This document shows, one piece after another, positions 1 through 9,240 of a stretch of 57,948 bases of DNA. The stretch is taken from contig JAGALK010000076.1 in the NCBI GenBank assembly GCA_017625255.1, positions 1 to 57,948 of the forward strand, read 5' to 3'. A program made the translations under genes and the position numbers. Position 1 is the first letter of the stretch. Every line of letters starts with the position of its first letter. This stretch comes from Lachnospiraceae bacterium. GTDB taxonomy: Bacteria > Bacillota > Clostridia > Lachnospirales > Lachnospiraceae. Under the pieces are notes generated by a model. The model saw only the letters and a list, made by a program, of their open reading frames with translations, was not told where the DNA came from and searched no databases.

Positions 1-5
1 AGATT

Positions 6-236
6 GCATATAGGGTAGGTATAGGTGTGGGCAGATGACTTTGGGAGGGTGTTAGATTTGCTTAATATTCTGGGGAGTATCAGCGGAAAATTGCCACGGA
101 TGGCAATTTTAGGCGAAACCGCCATGGAGGGCGGTTTGAGCCGACGCGTCCGTTACCAACATCCATCATAAGAATATTTAGCAAATCTTACACCCGTACA
201 ACGGAATCTGAACACACCTATACCTACCCTATATGC
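6..236. repeat. Large imperfect palindrome with two GGA-loop hairpins
   Basis: The outer arms 6-29 and 213-236 are a perfect 24-bp inverted repeat. Pairing continues with mismatches to about 71 and 171 (for example TTAGATTTGCTTAATATTCT against its near-complement at 171-190). The tip holds a perfect 10-bp stem (87-96 with 101-110, loop CGGA) and an 8-bp stem (116-123 with 130-137, loop ATGGAG), the second framed by GGC/GCC at 112-114 and 140-142. No open reading frame fits. It resembles a dispersed palindromic repeat or a structured RNA read from the plus strand. Function is not known; no second copy lies in this window. Confidence 0.75.
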
Positions 237-311
237 CAACACAAAAAAAATGTTATGTCGTCCGTCTTTCAAAATAATATCGGAATACCATTTATCCCCA
301 TAAACCGGAAT

Positions 312-1565
312 TTACGCTTTTTTTATCGACTTCAACACCGCCCCAATTTTCGGTGTCGTACCATACAACAGCACACCCACACGATAAATCTTCGCTGAAA
401 ATACTCCAATACCAATCACCGATGCTATCAGCACCACAATAGAAATCAAAATCTCATAAAATGGCACTGTACTCATGGCAATTCGTGTAAACATTGCCAT
501 TGGAGAGGTAAATGGAACATAAGAGCAAATCCGCATCAGCAGACTATCCACATTTCCATCTGTCATGGAAAACATAACTACCATAAATCCGGCAACAAAC
601 AAAAGCGTTAGTGGCATGGAAGAAGTATTGATATCCTCCACTTTTGATGCCAATGAACCTATTGCACCAAACATAAATGCATAGATAAAAAATCCCAATA
701 CAAAGAAAATCAACATATACACTAATAAATGCAACGGCATATCAAATACAGATGCAATCAGCATATTGCCTTCCCAATAGTCTTTATTGAGATTATAGAA
801 TAAGATAGCTGTTCCAAATACTGCCACTAACTGAATCAATCCTGCCAGACAGGAGGCAATTACCTTTCCAAACATCATACTATTTGGTTTTGCACTGGTA
901 ATTAAAAGCTCCATTGCTCTAGAACTCTTCTCGGTTGCCACATTTGTCGCAACCATCTGTCCATAAAGTAAAATCACCATATACAATGCAAAAATCATGA
1001 TATAGGTATAAAAGAAATTCTGTGCCTGATCTTTTCCTAAGCTGGTTGTTTCATGTTCAATTTGTATGTTCATTACATCCTGTGCATCCTCTGCGGACAT
1101 ACCGCTGTTTAACATAGCATTCATCTGATAGAGATTTTGTAAAACTTCATCCGCAACCTCTGTATTGTAATCATACATAGAAAGATTATTCACATAATAC
1201 TCATAGGATGTAGGACTCTTCATCACAAATGCACATTCCGCATCACCAGAAATCACTTTTTCTTCTATGGCTTTAATATCTTTGTCCGCTATACATACTT
1301 CATACTCTAAAAATGCCATTTCAAAAGCCTGCTGTATCTCTTTTGGATTTTCTACTCCTTCTGTAGACAGAAGCATCATACCCACAATTTCATCGACTGC
1401 TTCTGCTTCACTTTCCTCACTTTCAAAAGCTGTCATTATCCGTGGGAAAAACATTACAACGGCAATTAGAGCAACCAATACAATTGTTACACCTACAAAT
1501 ATCTTGTTCTTAAAATAATTCTTTAGTTCAAATTTTAATATTGTTCCAAACTGTTTCATGACCAT
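312..1565 (-). CDS. ABC-2 type exporter permease (NatB/YhaP-like)
   Basis: A 417-residue membrane subunit of an ABC exporter. It has one N-terminal membrane helix (about residues 22-41), a large extracytoplasmic domain rich in acidic residues (about 45-185), and then five or six helices to about 390. This one-plus-five layout is that of the ABC-2 family 3 permeases such as NatB and YhaP. It follows its ATPase partner by 8 bases and is the last gene of a three-gene operon read leftward. AAGGAGAT lies just upstream; the start could be M1 or M3 (GTC between them). The exported substrate cannot be told from sequence; sodium, peptide or antibiotic export are all seen in the family. Confidence 0.88.
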   Translation of the reverse strand: MVMKQFGTILKFELKNYFKNKIFVGVTIVLVALIAVVMFFPRIMTAFESEESEAEAVDEIVGMMLLSTEGVENPKEIQQAFEMAFLEYEVCIADKDIKAIEEKVISGDAECAFVMKSPTSYEYYVNNLSMYDYNTEVADEVLQNLYQMNAMLNSGMSAEDAQDVMNIQIEHETTSLGKDQAQNFFYTYIMIFALYMVILLYGQMVATNVATEKSSRAMELLITSAKPNSMMFGKVIASCLAGLIQLVAVFGTAILFYNLNKDYWEGNMLIASVFDMPLHLLVYMLIFFVLGFFIYAFMFGAIGSLASKVEDINTSSMPLTLLFVAGFMVVMFSMTDGNVDSLLMRICSYVPFTSPMAMFTRIAMSTVPFYEILISIVVLIASVIGIGVFSAKIYRVGVLLYGTTPKIGAVLKSIKKA

Positions 1566-1573
1566 TTATCTCC

Positions 1574-2464
1574 TTAATTCTGATCCCCGGCATATTCCAC
1601 AAAAATATCATTTAATGACGGCTCAAATACTTTTATTTCATCAATATCATATTTTTCTGTCAAATCCTTCATGACCTGCTGTTTTTCTTCTGCTGCGGCT
1701 AACTGAACTACCAATTCCCCGGCATCATTTAAAGAACAGCTTGAACCAAGATATTTCATGATTTCCTTGGCATTTTCAGAACGAACAATTAACTTATCCC
1801 GTACATAATTTCTCTTAATTTCACTAATATCTCCCTGTAAGACAATGTTTCCGCCATTTAATATAGCAATTCGATTACAGAATTCTTCAATATAATTCAT
1901 CTGATGACTGGAAAAAAGAACAATTTTACCTTTGGCAATTTCTTCTTTTACTACATCCTTTAAAAGCATGGCATTCACCGGATCAAGACCGGAAAATGGC
2001 TCATCTAAAATGACAATATCCGGATTATGCGCAAGTGCTGTTACTAACTGAATTTTCTGTTGATTTCCTTTAGAAAGCGTATCTAACCGTTTATTGCGAT
2101 GTTCCATCATTCCCAATCGTTCTAACCAATAATCAATAGATTTTACGGCTTCTTTGTACTTCATACCGTTTAATTCCGCAAAATATACCAACTGATCTAT
2201 AATCTTTTTCTTTGGATACAGCCCTCTTTCCTCCGGCAGATATCCAATTTTTATCTTATTATAATCTATTGGTTTTCCATCAATGAAAACCTCGCCGCTA
2301 TTTGCAGCGTATACATCCATCAAAATACGAATTGAGGTCGTCTTTCCCGCACCATTTCTGCCTAAAAGCCCAAATGCCTTTCCACTTTCTGCTGCAAAAG
2401 AAATTCCCTTTAATACTTCTTTTTCACCAAAGCTTTTTTGTATATCTCTTAATTCAAGTATCAT
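1574..2464 (-). CDS. ABC exporter ATP-binding protein (NatA/YhaQ-like)
   Basis: A 296-residue ATPase. Visible motifs are Walker A GRNGAGKTT (about residue 36), the signature LSKGNQQKIQ (about 133), Walker B IVILDEPFSGLD (about 153) and the SSH switch histidine. The LSKGNQQ form of the signature and the C-terminal region of about 80 residues (DUF4162-like) are typical of YhaQ/NatA-type exporters. It lies between a CPBP protease gene and the permease gene, with gaps of 20 and 8 bases, so the three are probably one transcript. GGGAGG stands before the ATG. It should energise the permease encoded next to it. Confidence 0.92.
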   Translation of the reverse strand: MILELRDIQKSFGEKEVLKGISFAAESGKAFGLLGRNGAGKTTSIRILMDVYAANSGEVFIDGKPIDYNKIKIGYLPEERGLYPKKKIIDQLVYFAELNGMKYKEAVKSIDYWLERLGMMEHRNKRLDTLSKGNQQKIQLVTALAHNPDIVILDEPFSGLDPVNAMLLKDVVKEEIAKGKIVLFSSHQMNYIEEFCNRIAILNGGNIVLQGDISEIKRNYVRDKLIVRSENAKEIMKYLGSSCSLNDAGELVVQLAAAEEKQQVMKDLTEKYDIDEIKVFEPSLNDIFVEYAGDQN

Positions 2465-2484
2465 GCTCTGTTTTTCCTCCCAGA

Positions 2485-3438
2485 TTATTCTGCTTCTTTT
2501 TTCTTATACAGGCAAAGTAATGCCGTAGCGACTACTAATGTAATCGTAACCGCAATACCACCTTCTAACCCAAATGCTCCACCATTGATAAGTTCTTTTC
2601 CTTCTGTCATGGTTGAGGACAAAATTGTACAAGAGCTTTCCATGCCGCTTACCTTTATACCATATACATTTCCCTGTACAAGATTCCAAACAGAGTGAAT
2701 TGCACCTACCAACCAGATATTTTCTGTTTTAATAAAGCATACAGAGGCAAAAATACCAAAAAGTGTCAGATTGACAATCGCTAATACAGAAACTCCCGGA
2801 TTACCTAAATGAAGTGCTGCAAACGCAACGGAGTTTAAGATAACTGCTGCAAGCATTGGATAGCGACGACCAACGGATACCATAAAATATCCTCTGCATA
2901 GCACCTCTTCTGCCATACCCTGAAACATATAGCCTATTGTAAACAATAAAAATGCAGACAATGCAAAGGTATCTGATACTCCATTAAATTCCAATGAACC
3001 GGTAATTACACAGATAAGTACTGCTACAGAAAAAAGTACAAAACCTGCCACAATACCTTTTATGTATTCGATACCTGCTCCTTTTTTTACAAATCCAATG
3101 GATGAAGCCTTTCTCTTTTGAATCAGTTTACAGAATAAAATGACTACAAGGATCATCATAATGGTTGAAAATAATGTAGCAATCATCATATTATCCGTTG
3201 TACTAAGCTCCATGCCCAGTTGCATTGCACGACTCATATCTCTAGATACAATAGCCGCTAAATATTCTTTGTTTGTAAACATTGTGATTAACTGTATTGG
3301 CACAAGAACGATTCCTTCTGCAAATGTGCTGATAAAAAATACTAATACAAATACCAGAATTTCTAATATCCAGTGTAATCCTTTCTGACTTTCTTTTGCC
3401 TCTTGTACCGCTTTTGGTACGGGTAAAAAATCATTCAT
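2485..3438 (-). CDS. CPBP family intramembrane metalloprotease
   Basis: A 317-residue protein with about eight membrane helices. The CPBP (Abi) motifs are present: EEVLCRGYF with the paired glutamates and arginine, FAALHLGN, and HSVWNLVQGN, giving the glutamates and two histidines of the Rce1-like active site. It is the first gene of the operon with an ABC exporter. CPBP proteins next to ABC exporters often process or protect against exported peptides; that role is an inference here. AGGAGGAAAATT precedes the ATG and a promoter is visible about 75 bases upstream. Confidence 0.88.
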   Translation of the reverse strand: MNDFLPVPKAVQEAKESQKGLHWILEILVFVLVFFISTFAEGIVLVPIQLITMFTNKEYLAAIVSRDMSRAMQLGMELSTTDNMMIATLFSTIMMILVVILFCKLIQKRKASSIGFVKKGAGIEYIKGIVAGFVLFSVAVLICVITGSLEFNGVSDTFALSAFLLFTIGYMFQGMAEEVLCRGYFMVSVGRRYPMLAAVILNSVAFAALHLGNPGVSVLAIVNLTLFGIFASVCFIKTENIWLVGAIHSVWNLVQGNVYGIKVSGMESSCTILSSTMTEGKELINGGAFGLEGGIAVTITLVVATALLCLYKKKEAE

Positions 3439-3486
3439 AATTTTCCTCCTTTTGCTTTACCCCTTTACTAAGTTGATGTAAAAATC

Positions 3487-3515
3487 ACTATAGCATATTT
3501 GGTAATCTGTAGCAA
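3487..3515 (-). promoter_or_regulatory. Promoter of the CPBP/ABC exporter operon
   Basis: Reading leftward: -35 TTGCTA (3510-3515), a 17-base spacer, and -10 TATAGT (3487-3492) with an extended TG at the right place (ATGCTATAGT). It leaves a leader of roughly 40 bases before the CPBP ATG. Confidence 0.65.
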
Positions 3516-3555
3516 TATTATTAAAAATTTCTTAAGAAAATTACTATAAATACAA

Positions 3556-3593
3556 TTCGCCAGAATCAGACAAACACATCTGATTCCGGCGAA
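3556..3593 (-). terminator. Terminator hairpin after porB
   Basis: TTCGCCAGAATCAGA pairs with TCTGATTCCGGCGAA, a 15-base stem with one mismatch and an 8-base loop, 20 bases past the stop of the last por gene. The downstream run is U-rich but not a clean U tract, so termination may be partial. Confidence 0.65.
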
Positions 3594-3613
3594 CCTTTAT
3601 AAAATCCTCTATT

Positions 3614-4546
3614 TTATTCACACTTTTCAAGCAATTCTTCCCATCTCTTATCCACTTCTGCCTGAAATGCTGCTAATAAATCTGCATTTTCCGGTTTAAA
3701 AAGATGCTTGAATCTGCCCTGCAATTTCAAGAACTCTTCTAATGGTAATTTATTCTTTGGCTTATAGGATAAGTGCCATTTGCCTTCGATTACTTCAAAA
3801 AGCGGCCAATAGCAGGTTTCCACTGCCATTTTACAGATATTTACAATTTCCGGTGCATCATAACGCCAGCCTCTTGGACATGGAGCCATAATATTTAAGA
3901 ATGCAGGACCCTGAGTATAAATAGCTTTTTCTGCTTTATTATATAAATCCATCATATTTCCAATAAATGTGGTCTGCCCTACATAAGGAATATTGTGAGA
4001 AGCCATAATCGCTGCAAGGTCTTTTCTGCTCTGTGGCTTACCATTGGAGTTTTTGCCCACTGGTGTTGTGGTAGTATCTGCATACTGCGGTGTTGCGGAT
4101 GAACGCTGAATACCTGTATTCATGTAGGCACCGTTATCATAGCAGACATACACCATGTCATGTCCTCGTTCCATTGCACCAGATAAGGACTGAAATCCGA
4201 TATCATAGGTTCCGCCATCACCACCAAAGGTGATGAATTTATAATTATCCTTGATTTTTCCTTTTTTCTTTAATGCGTTATAAGCAGTTTCGACACCTGC
4301 TAAAGTTGCTCCTGCATTTTCAAATGCATTATGGATATAGCTATCTTCATATGCGGTATATGGATAGGTAAAAGTAGATACCTCTAAACAGCCTGTTGCA
4401 TTGCCTACAACAGCTTTATCTCCCGGATGTAATGCTTTTAATACATTTCTTACTGCGATAGTTCCTCCGCAGCCGGCACACATTCTATGTCCTGGTGCCA
4501 GACGCTCTGGTCTTTCCTGTATTGCTTTAAAACCTTTCTGACTCAT
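3614..4546 (-). CDS. porB: 2-oxoacid (pyruvate):ferredoxin oxidoreductase, beta subunit
   Basis: A 310-residue thiamine diphosphate subunit. CAGCGG (residues 23-28), C53 and the CPRGW cysteine (about 218) are the usual ligands of the proximal [4Fe-4S] cluster. GGDGGTYDIGF (108-118) followed by DNGAYMNTG (137-145) is the TPP-Mg binding motif. It catalyses oxidative decarboxylation with coenzyme A and passes electrons to ferredoxin. It is the last gene of a gamma-delta-alpha-beta operon, the same order as porGDAB of Thermotoga. Pyruvate is the likely substrate, but 2-ketoisovalerate cannot be excluded from sequence alone. Confidence 0.93.
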   Translation of the reverse strand: MSQKGFKAIQERPERLAPGHRMCAGCGGTIAVRNVLKALHPGDKAVVGNATGCLEVSTFTYPYTAYEDSYIHNAFENAGATLAGVETAYNALKKKGKIKDNYKFITFGGDGGTYDIGFQSLSGAMERGHDMVYVCYDNGAYMNTGIQRSSATPQYADTTTTPVGKNSNGKPQSRKDLAAIMASHNIPYVGQTTFIGNMMDLYNKAEKAIYTQGPAFLNIMAPCPRGWRYDAPEIVNICKMAVETCYWPLFEVIEGKWHLSYKPKNKLPLEEFLKLQGRFKHLFKPENADLLAAFQAEVDKRWEELLEKCE

Positions 4547-4559
4547 GTTCTGACCCCTC

Positions 4560-5744
4560 CTATTCTCTTAAACCGATATAACGGTATTCTTCTGTCTCAT
4601 GATTGCCATTTGCTGCAATATCTGCTAAATCCTCATATAATTTTGCAGCATCTGCTACGGTAAAATCTCTACCATTTAAACCGTATACAATCTTTAATAC
4701 TTCTGCCTGACTTTTTGCCTTAAATAATGCTGCAGATAATTCTGCTGCCAATGGACCTCCGTTGGCACTATAACTTTCGCATCTGTCCATAATAGCAATA
4801 GCTTTACAATTCTTTAATGCTTCTGCCATTTCTGCGCCTGGGAACGGACGGAATACACGAACTTTTAATAAGCCCACTTTCATGCCCTTTGCACGAAGTG
4901 CATCAATAGCATCTTTTGCTGTACCACAGGCGGAACCGATGGCTACAATAGCATATTCTGCATCTTCTAAGCAGTACTCCTCAAAAAATCCGTATTTTCT
5001 GCCGGAAATTTTTTCATATTCTGCTGCAACATCTAAAATAACCTGTTTTGCATTCATCATTGCCTGTGCATGAGCTCTTTTAGACTCCATACCATAACTG
5101 GTTACGGCATATGGTCCAACTGCCATAGTCTCATTTTCATTTAATAAGTAGTGCGCCGGATTGTATTCTCCAACAAACTCTTTTACCTTTTCATCCTCTA
5201 ACAATTCTATATTTTCCACACCATGACTGATGATAAAGCCATCCTGACAAATCATGATTGGAAGCATAACATCCTTGTGCTCTGCGATACGGTAAGCCTG
5301 TATGAAATTATCATACGCTTCCTGATTATCTTCTGCATAAATCTGAATCCATCCTGCATCTCTTGCACCCATACTGTCGGAATGCTCACAGTTGATATTT
5401 AAAGGACCAGACAATGCACGATTTACAAGCGCTAAAGCGATTGGCAGACGGTTAGAAGCTGCTACATAAAGCATTTCCCACATCAAAGCCATACCTGCGG
5501 AAGATGTAGCTGTCATAGTTCTAGCACCTGCTGCTTCTGCTCCAATGGCAGCACTCATGGCACTATGTTCACTTTCTACCGGAATAAATTCTGTATCCAT
5601 TTCTCCATTTGCAATATAAGATGCTACGAACTGCGGAAGCTCTGTGGAAGGAGTAATTGGAAATGCCGGCATAACATCCGGATTAATCTGTTTCATTGCA
5701 TATGCTACGGCTTCGTTGCCGGACATTCTTTCTTTGATTGCCAT
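4560..5744 (-). CDS. porA: 2-oxoacid (pyruvate):ferredoxin oxidoreductase, alpha subunit
   Basis: A 394-residue subunit carrying the pyrimidine-binding domain: AFPITPSTELPQF (about 27) with VESEHSAMSAAIGA (about 56-69), where the glutamate activates TPP and the small-residue stretch binds substrate. The C-terminal transketolase-like domain (about 255-370) includes GSACGTAKDAIDALR. It sits 13 bases before porB and 1 base after porD, consistent with coupled translation and equal subunit amounts. Length matches stand-alone alpha subunits, unlike the single-chain NifJ enzyme many clostridia also have. Confidence 0.93.
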   Translation of the reverse strand: MAIKERMSGNEAVAYAMKQINPDVMPAFPITPSTELPQFVASYIANGEMDTEFIPVESEHSAMSAAIGAEAAGARTMTATSSAGMALMWEMLYVAASNRLPIALALVNRALSGPLNINCEHSDSMGARDAGWIQIYAEDNQEAYDNFIQAYRIAEHKDVMLPIMICQDGFIISHGVENIELLEDEKVKEFVGEYNPAHYLLNENETMAVGPYAVTSYGMESKRAHAQAMMNAKQVILDVAAEYEKISGRKYGFFEEYCLEDAEYAIVAIGSACGTAKDAIDALRAKGMKVGLLKVRVFRPFPGAEMAEALKNCKAIAIMDRCESYSANGGPLAAELSAALFKAKSQAEVLKIVYGLNGRDFTVADAAKLYEDLADIAANGNHETEEYRYIGLRE

Positions 5745-5745
5745 A

Positions 5746-6048
5746 TTATTTGCCCTCCTTCATGGTAATTGCACCGAAAGGACAGGCAGATACACAAATA
5801 CCACAGCCTTTGCAGTGATCTAAATCAAATTCTAATCGTTTTCCACCTTTTACCGGAATAGAACTGTCCGGGCAATAAGGTACACAGAGCAGACAATGTC
5901 TGCAATTATCCCAGTCTACTACAGGAGTATTTGTTCTCCATTCTCCTGTCATAAAATTTTTAGATGTAGCAGGTTCATAAATCTGTAAGCCTTCTGTCAA
6001 ATCCTGCCATTTTGTATTATCATTAATATCTTTTGCTGACAATGCCAT
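5746..6048 (-). CDS. porD: 2-oxoacid:ferredoxin oxidoreductase, delta (ferredoxin-like) subunit
   Basis: A 100-residue 2x[4Fe-4S] protein. Cysteines 49, 52, 55 and 59 (CRHCLLCVPYCP) and 79, 82, 85 and 89 (CKGCGICVSACP) give the two clusters that relay electrons from the TPP site to external ferredoxin. The N-terminal 45 residues match the short extension common in PorD. Its start codon overlaps the stop of the gamma gene. Confidence 0.94.
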   Translation of the reverse strand: MALSAKDINDNTKWQDLTEGLQIYEPATSKNFMTGEWRTNTPVVDWDNCRHCLLCVPYCPDSSIPVKGGKRLEFDLDHCKGCGICVSACPFGAITMKEGK

Positions 6049-6620
6049 TAGCGCACCTCCTCAAATGCTAACTGTAATGCTTTCATATTTCCTTCTAACA
6101 CTTCCGGTTTCTTAGCAAATTTGTGTTTTAAGGATTCTTCCATCTCTTTTAAGAATACTTCTTTTTCCATCACTTTAGAAATATTTACAATTGCTGCTAA
6201 CATCGGTGTATTCGGGAAATATTTTCCTAAGGTTTTCATACAAACTTCTCTTGCATTGATGGTATATACACCACCCTCATAGCCTTTCAAAAGAGGAAGC
6301 AGCTCTTCTTTTTCTTTTTCTGTATTAATAAGAATTGCCCCTTCTTTTTTAAGTCCCTTGGTCACATCTACACTATGTAATAAGGTATCGTCTACTACCA
6401 CAACAAAATCCGGCTCATAGATATTGGAATGTACTCGAATTTTTGTATCACTGATTCTGTCATAGGCTGTGATTGGCGCTCCCATTCGTTCAGGACCATA
6501 TTCTGGAAATCCTTGTACATATTTGCCAATACTAAATGCCACATCTGCTAAAAGCAATGCTGCTGTCTTAGCACCCTGACCGCCACGACCATGCCATCTG
6601 ATTTCGGTTAATCCGTTCAT
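6048..6620 (-). CDS. porG: 2-oxoacid:ferredoxin oxidoreductase, gamma subunit
   Basis: A 190-residue gamma subunit (also called PorC in some genomes). HGRGGQGAKTAALLLA (residues 10-25) is the glycine-rich start of the family, followed by YGPERMGAPITAYDRIS. The gamma domain closes over the coenzyme A site. CGAGGAGAAAT provides the ribosome site before ATG 6620. It opens the operon, with about 170 bases of leader to the predicted transcription start. Confidence 0.92.
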   Translation of the reverse strand: MNGLTEIRWHGRGGQGAKTAALLLADVAFSIGKYVQGFPEYGPERMGAPITAYDRISDTKIRVHSNIYEPDFVVVVDDTLLHSVDVTKGLKKEGAILINTEKEKEELLPLLKGYEGGVYTINAREVCMKTLGKYFPNTPMLAAIVNISKVMEKEVFLKEMEESLKHKFAKKPEVLEGNMKALQLAFEEVR

Positions 6621-6789
6621 ATCATTTCTCCTCGTTCTATATTGATTTACATTTCATTCCTAACCATGTACTTCTACACCTGCATATAGCTTGCTGTTAC
6701 ATGATTTCTGAAAATTGTTTGTTATCCTACTGCCCTGCCATCTGTCTGCACGAGGTACATATTTGTATGCCCCACGCGAACAGTGAACA
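6621..6789 (-). other. Long leader of the por operon
   Basis: Between the predicted start point (about 6789) and the porG ATG lie about 169 bases without a credible reading frame. Several short inverted repeats are visible (GCATACAAATATGTAC near 6757-6772, GTACTTCTACACCTGC region), but no riboswitch class I know. Confidence 0.4.
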
Positions 6790-6795
6790 TGATTG

Positions 6796-6824
6796 AGTAT
6801 ACGAAAATTTTCCCAACCTGTAAA
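6796..6824 (-). promoter_or_regulatory. Promoter of the por operon
   Basis: Leftward: -35 TTTACA (6819-6824), exactly 17 bases, -10 TATACT (6796-6801). Both hexamers are 5 of 6 to the sigma-A consensus. The only other strong hexamer pairs in this divergent region face the regulator gene. Confidence 0.7.
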
Positions 6825-6890
6825 GAAAAACCCCGAAAAAACCTGAAAAACTTGAGATTTTTTGTCATCTATGCTAAAATACCCATAATT

Positions 6891-6935
6891 TTTTATGATA
6901 GTTTATTAAATTATAATCAAATTTTATGATAGTTT
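6891..6935 (+). promoter_or_regulatory. 14-bp direct repeat, candidate LysR operator
   Basis: TTTTATGATAGTTT occurs at 6891-6904 and again at 6922-6935, start-to-start 31 bases (three helical turns), immediately upstream of and overlapping the ribosome site of the LysR-type gene. Same-face spacing suits a dimer or tetramer of the regulator and autorepression. The tract lies 70-130 bases upstream of the por promoter. Confidence 0.5.
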
Positions 6936-6946
6936 GGGAGATTTTT

Positions 6947-7816
6947 ATGAATTTAAAGCATTTAAAGACTTTTTTAACACTAACAGAAGAAAAAAGCTTT
7001 ACCAAAACAGCTTCCACATTAAATTGTGCCCAATCCGGTGTAACTGCCCAGATAAAAGCCTTAGAAGAGGAGCTTGGTGTACAGCTTTTTGAGCGCATGG
7101 GAAAGAATGTGACCCTTACCGCAGAAGGTAAACGCTTAGTTCCCTATGCGATAAAAATGCTCAATTTATCAGCGGAAATTGATACTCTCTATCAAAATTT
7201 CAGCCGTCTGACCATTGGCATAACAGATTCCATTGCAACTTATCTTTTTGGTGATATTTTAAAGGAATATACTGCCCTTTGTCCGGATGCCGAGATTTTT
7301 TTGAAAATTATCGGGGATTTCGATTACTGTCAGATGTTAAGGGATGGTGAAATTGACCTTGCTATTGTATTAGATATCCCTGTCAAAAACAAACATATTC
7401 AGGTACTCCAAAAAAGAAAAGAAAATATCGCACTTTTTGCAGCTTCTACCCATGCTCTTTCCGGTAAACATTCTGTAACCACAGAGGATTTTAAAACCCA
7501 CGCCATGCTTTTACCGCCCTCAAACTGTCCTTATCGCCAATTACTTGAACAAAAGCTTCACACAGAAGGTATTCGCCCCAAAATCGCTTTAGAAACAGAT
7601 TCTGCTTCTATTATAAAAGAAAGCTCCCTTTCTGGCATCGGAATAGGATTACTGCCCGAGTTTGCCATAAAAAAGGAGCTTATCTATCATATGTTTGAAA
7701 AAATAAATTACAAAATGGATTATCCCATCTATACCCAGATACTCATGCATCAAGATAAATGGATATCCAAAAATCTAGCGCAATTTATCGATGTCGCCAA
7801 GCGACATTTATTATAA
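6947..7816 (+). CDS. LysR-family transcriptional regulator, divergent from por
   Basis: A 289-residue regulator. The N-terminus MNLKHLKTFLTLTEEKSFT and SGVTAQIKALEEELG form the LysR winged helix-turn-helix (residues 1-60); residues about 85-289 are the periplasmic-binding-like effector domain. ATG 6947 is chosen because GGGAG lies 6 bases before it and the protein then begins as LysR proteins do; the upstream ATG at 6926 has no ribosome site and lies in the direct repeat. Divergence from the por operon suggests it senses a 2-oxoacid or redox-related metabolite and controls por, an inference from position. Confidence 0.9.
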   Translation: MNLKHLKTFLTLTEEKSFTKTASTLNCAQSGVTAQIKALEEELGVQLFERMGKNVTLTAEGKRLVPYAIKMLNLSAEIDTLYQNFSRLTIGITDSIATYLFGDILKEYTALCPDAEIFLKIIGDFDYCQMLRDGEIDLAIVLDIPVKNKHIQVLQKRKENIALFAASTHALSGKHSVTTEDFKTHAMLLPPSNCPYRQLLEQKLHTEGIRPKIALETDSASIIKESSLSGIGIGLLPEFAIKKELIYHMFEKINYKMDYPIYTQILMHQDKWISKNLAQFIDVAKRHLL

Positions 7817-7830
7817 CGACCAATTACCGG

Positions 7831-9213
7831 TTATATATTCTTGCGCAAGCCCTTAGGATAATGATTTTTCATAATTCCACCGGCAAGCTTTCCCCAACCG
7901 ATGCTATAACCATCTATGGTAATTAAATACCAGCCTTTTTCTCCATCTGCTGATATGGTCTGCCCATTCAAATAGGCACGAATCTCTTTTCCTGCTTCAA
8001 CGGGTTTGCTGTTAAAATTCCATGTATGCAAAACCTTATCGGCATTTAATGCCAATGCCAATGCATGCGATGGTTCAAAACGATTTTTTTTGTTTGTACC
8101 AAGATGCAAACCCGGACGAAGTACTTTTAACCCTTTCAGCTTTGGTGTCTGCTTTGGTGCAAGATAGAGCTGATCACCGAAGGTTAGATATATCCCTTCT
8201 AAAACTTCCTTTAAATTCTCTTTGGCAAATTCCAAATATGCTTTATAGGATTCTTTATCTGCTGATTTTTCTTCGCCGCCTTTGGCATAGGCTCTTCCAC
8301 TTCCTTCACCGCTTTTTTGCAAAACCGCCAGATAATGTCCTTCTCCTTCTAATTTATGTGGAAAAAGCCGAATAGTATCTTCTATATTTTCTGCTGCATT
8401 TATTGTCCATGCAGGATTACCGGAGGACATTCCCGTTTTTTTCTCAGCTTTTAGAATGAAAAACTCTGGATGTCTTTCTAAAAAGCGACTGATACTGCCT
8501 TCATTCTCTTCCGGTGCAAAGGTACAGGTCGAATATACCAGTTTTCCACCGGAATGCAGCATACTGGCGGCACAATCTAAGATTTCATCCTGTCTGTTGG
8601 CACAAATCCTTACATTTTCCAAGCTCCACTCCTCGCTGGCATTCTCATTTTTTCGAAACATTCCTTCCCCGGAGCATGGCGCATCCACTAAAATTTTATC
8701 AAAATATTCTACAAAATGCTCTGCTAACCTCTGTGGTGTTTCGTTGGTTACAATTGCATTTATTATTCCCATTCGTTCAATATTTTCCGATAAAATCTTT
8801 GCTCTTGCAGGATGAATTTCATTGCATACAAATATACCCTGTCCCTGCATTTTTGCTGCAATCTGTGTACTCTTTCCTCCAGGCGCAGCACAAAGATCTA
8901 AAATCTTTTCTCCAGGCACAGCCTCTATATATTCTGCCGGTGCCATGGCACTTGGCTCTTGAATATAATATACTCCGGCTTCATGATAGGGATGTTTTCC
9001 CGGCTGATCATCCTTCTCGTAATAATAGCCATATTCTGACCAGGGAATCTGTCGTAAAGAGAATGGAACCTGCTTTAAAAATCTATCTCTATCTACTTTC
9101 AACGGATTTATCCGAAGTGCCTGATATCTCTCCCTGTCATAGCTCGCTAAAAACTCTCCATATTCTGTACCTAACATATCCTGCATGCGTTTTTCAAATT
9201 CCTGTGGTAACAT
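7831..9213 (-). CDS. rsmF: 16S rRNA m5C methyltransferase, RsmF/NOL1-NOP2-sun family
   Basis: A 460-residue SAM-dependent methyltransferase. LDLCAAPGGKSTQ (105-117) binds SAM; VDAPCSGEGMFRK (177-189) and YSTCTFAPEEN (about 228) hold the two cysteines of the RNA m5C mechanism, one nucleophile and one for product release. The C-terminal portion (about 300-460) fits the PUA-like RsmF extension. It is the third gene after ABC-F and an FtsL-like gene, with a 27-base gap. Its end meets the LysR gene tail to tail with 14 bases between them. The exact cytosine modified is not deducible. Confidence 0.9.
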   Translation of the reverse strand: MLPQEFEKRMQDMLGTEYGEFLASYDRERYQALRINPLKVDRDRFLKQVPFSLRQIPWSEYGYYYEKDDQPGKHPYHEAGVYYIQEPSAMAPAEYIEAVPGEKILDLCAAPGGKSTQIAAKMQGQGIFVCNEIHPARAKILSENIERMGIINAIVTNETPQRLAEHFVEYFDKILVDAPCSGEGMFRKNENASEEWSLENVRICANRQDEILDCAASMLHSGGKLVYSTCTFAPEENEGSISRFLERHPEFFILKAEKKTGMSSGNPAWTINAAENIEDTIRLFPHKLEGEGHYLAVLQKSGEGSGRAYAKGGEEKSADKESYKAYLEFAKENLKEVLEGIYLTFGDQLYLAPKQTPKLKGLKVLRPGLHLGTNKKNRFEPSHALALALNADKVLHTWNFNSKPVEAGKEIRAYLNGQTISADGEKGWYLITIDGYSIGWGKLAGGIMKNHYPKGLRKNI

Positions 9214-9240
9214 TTACTCCTCCTGTTACTTCTGTCTTTC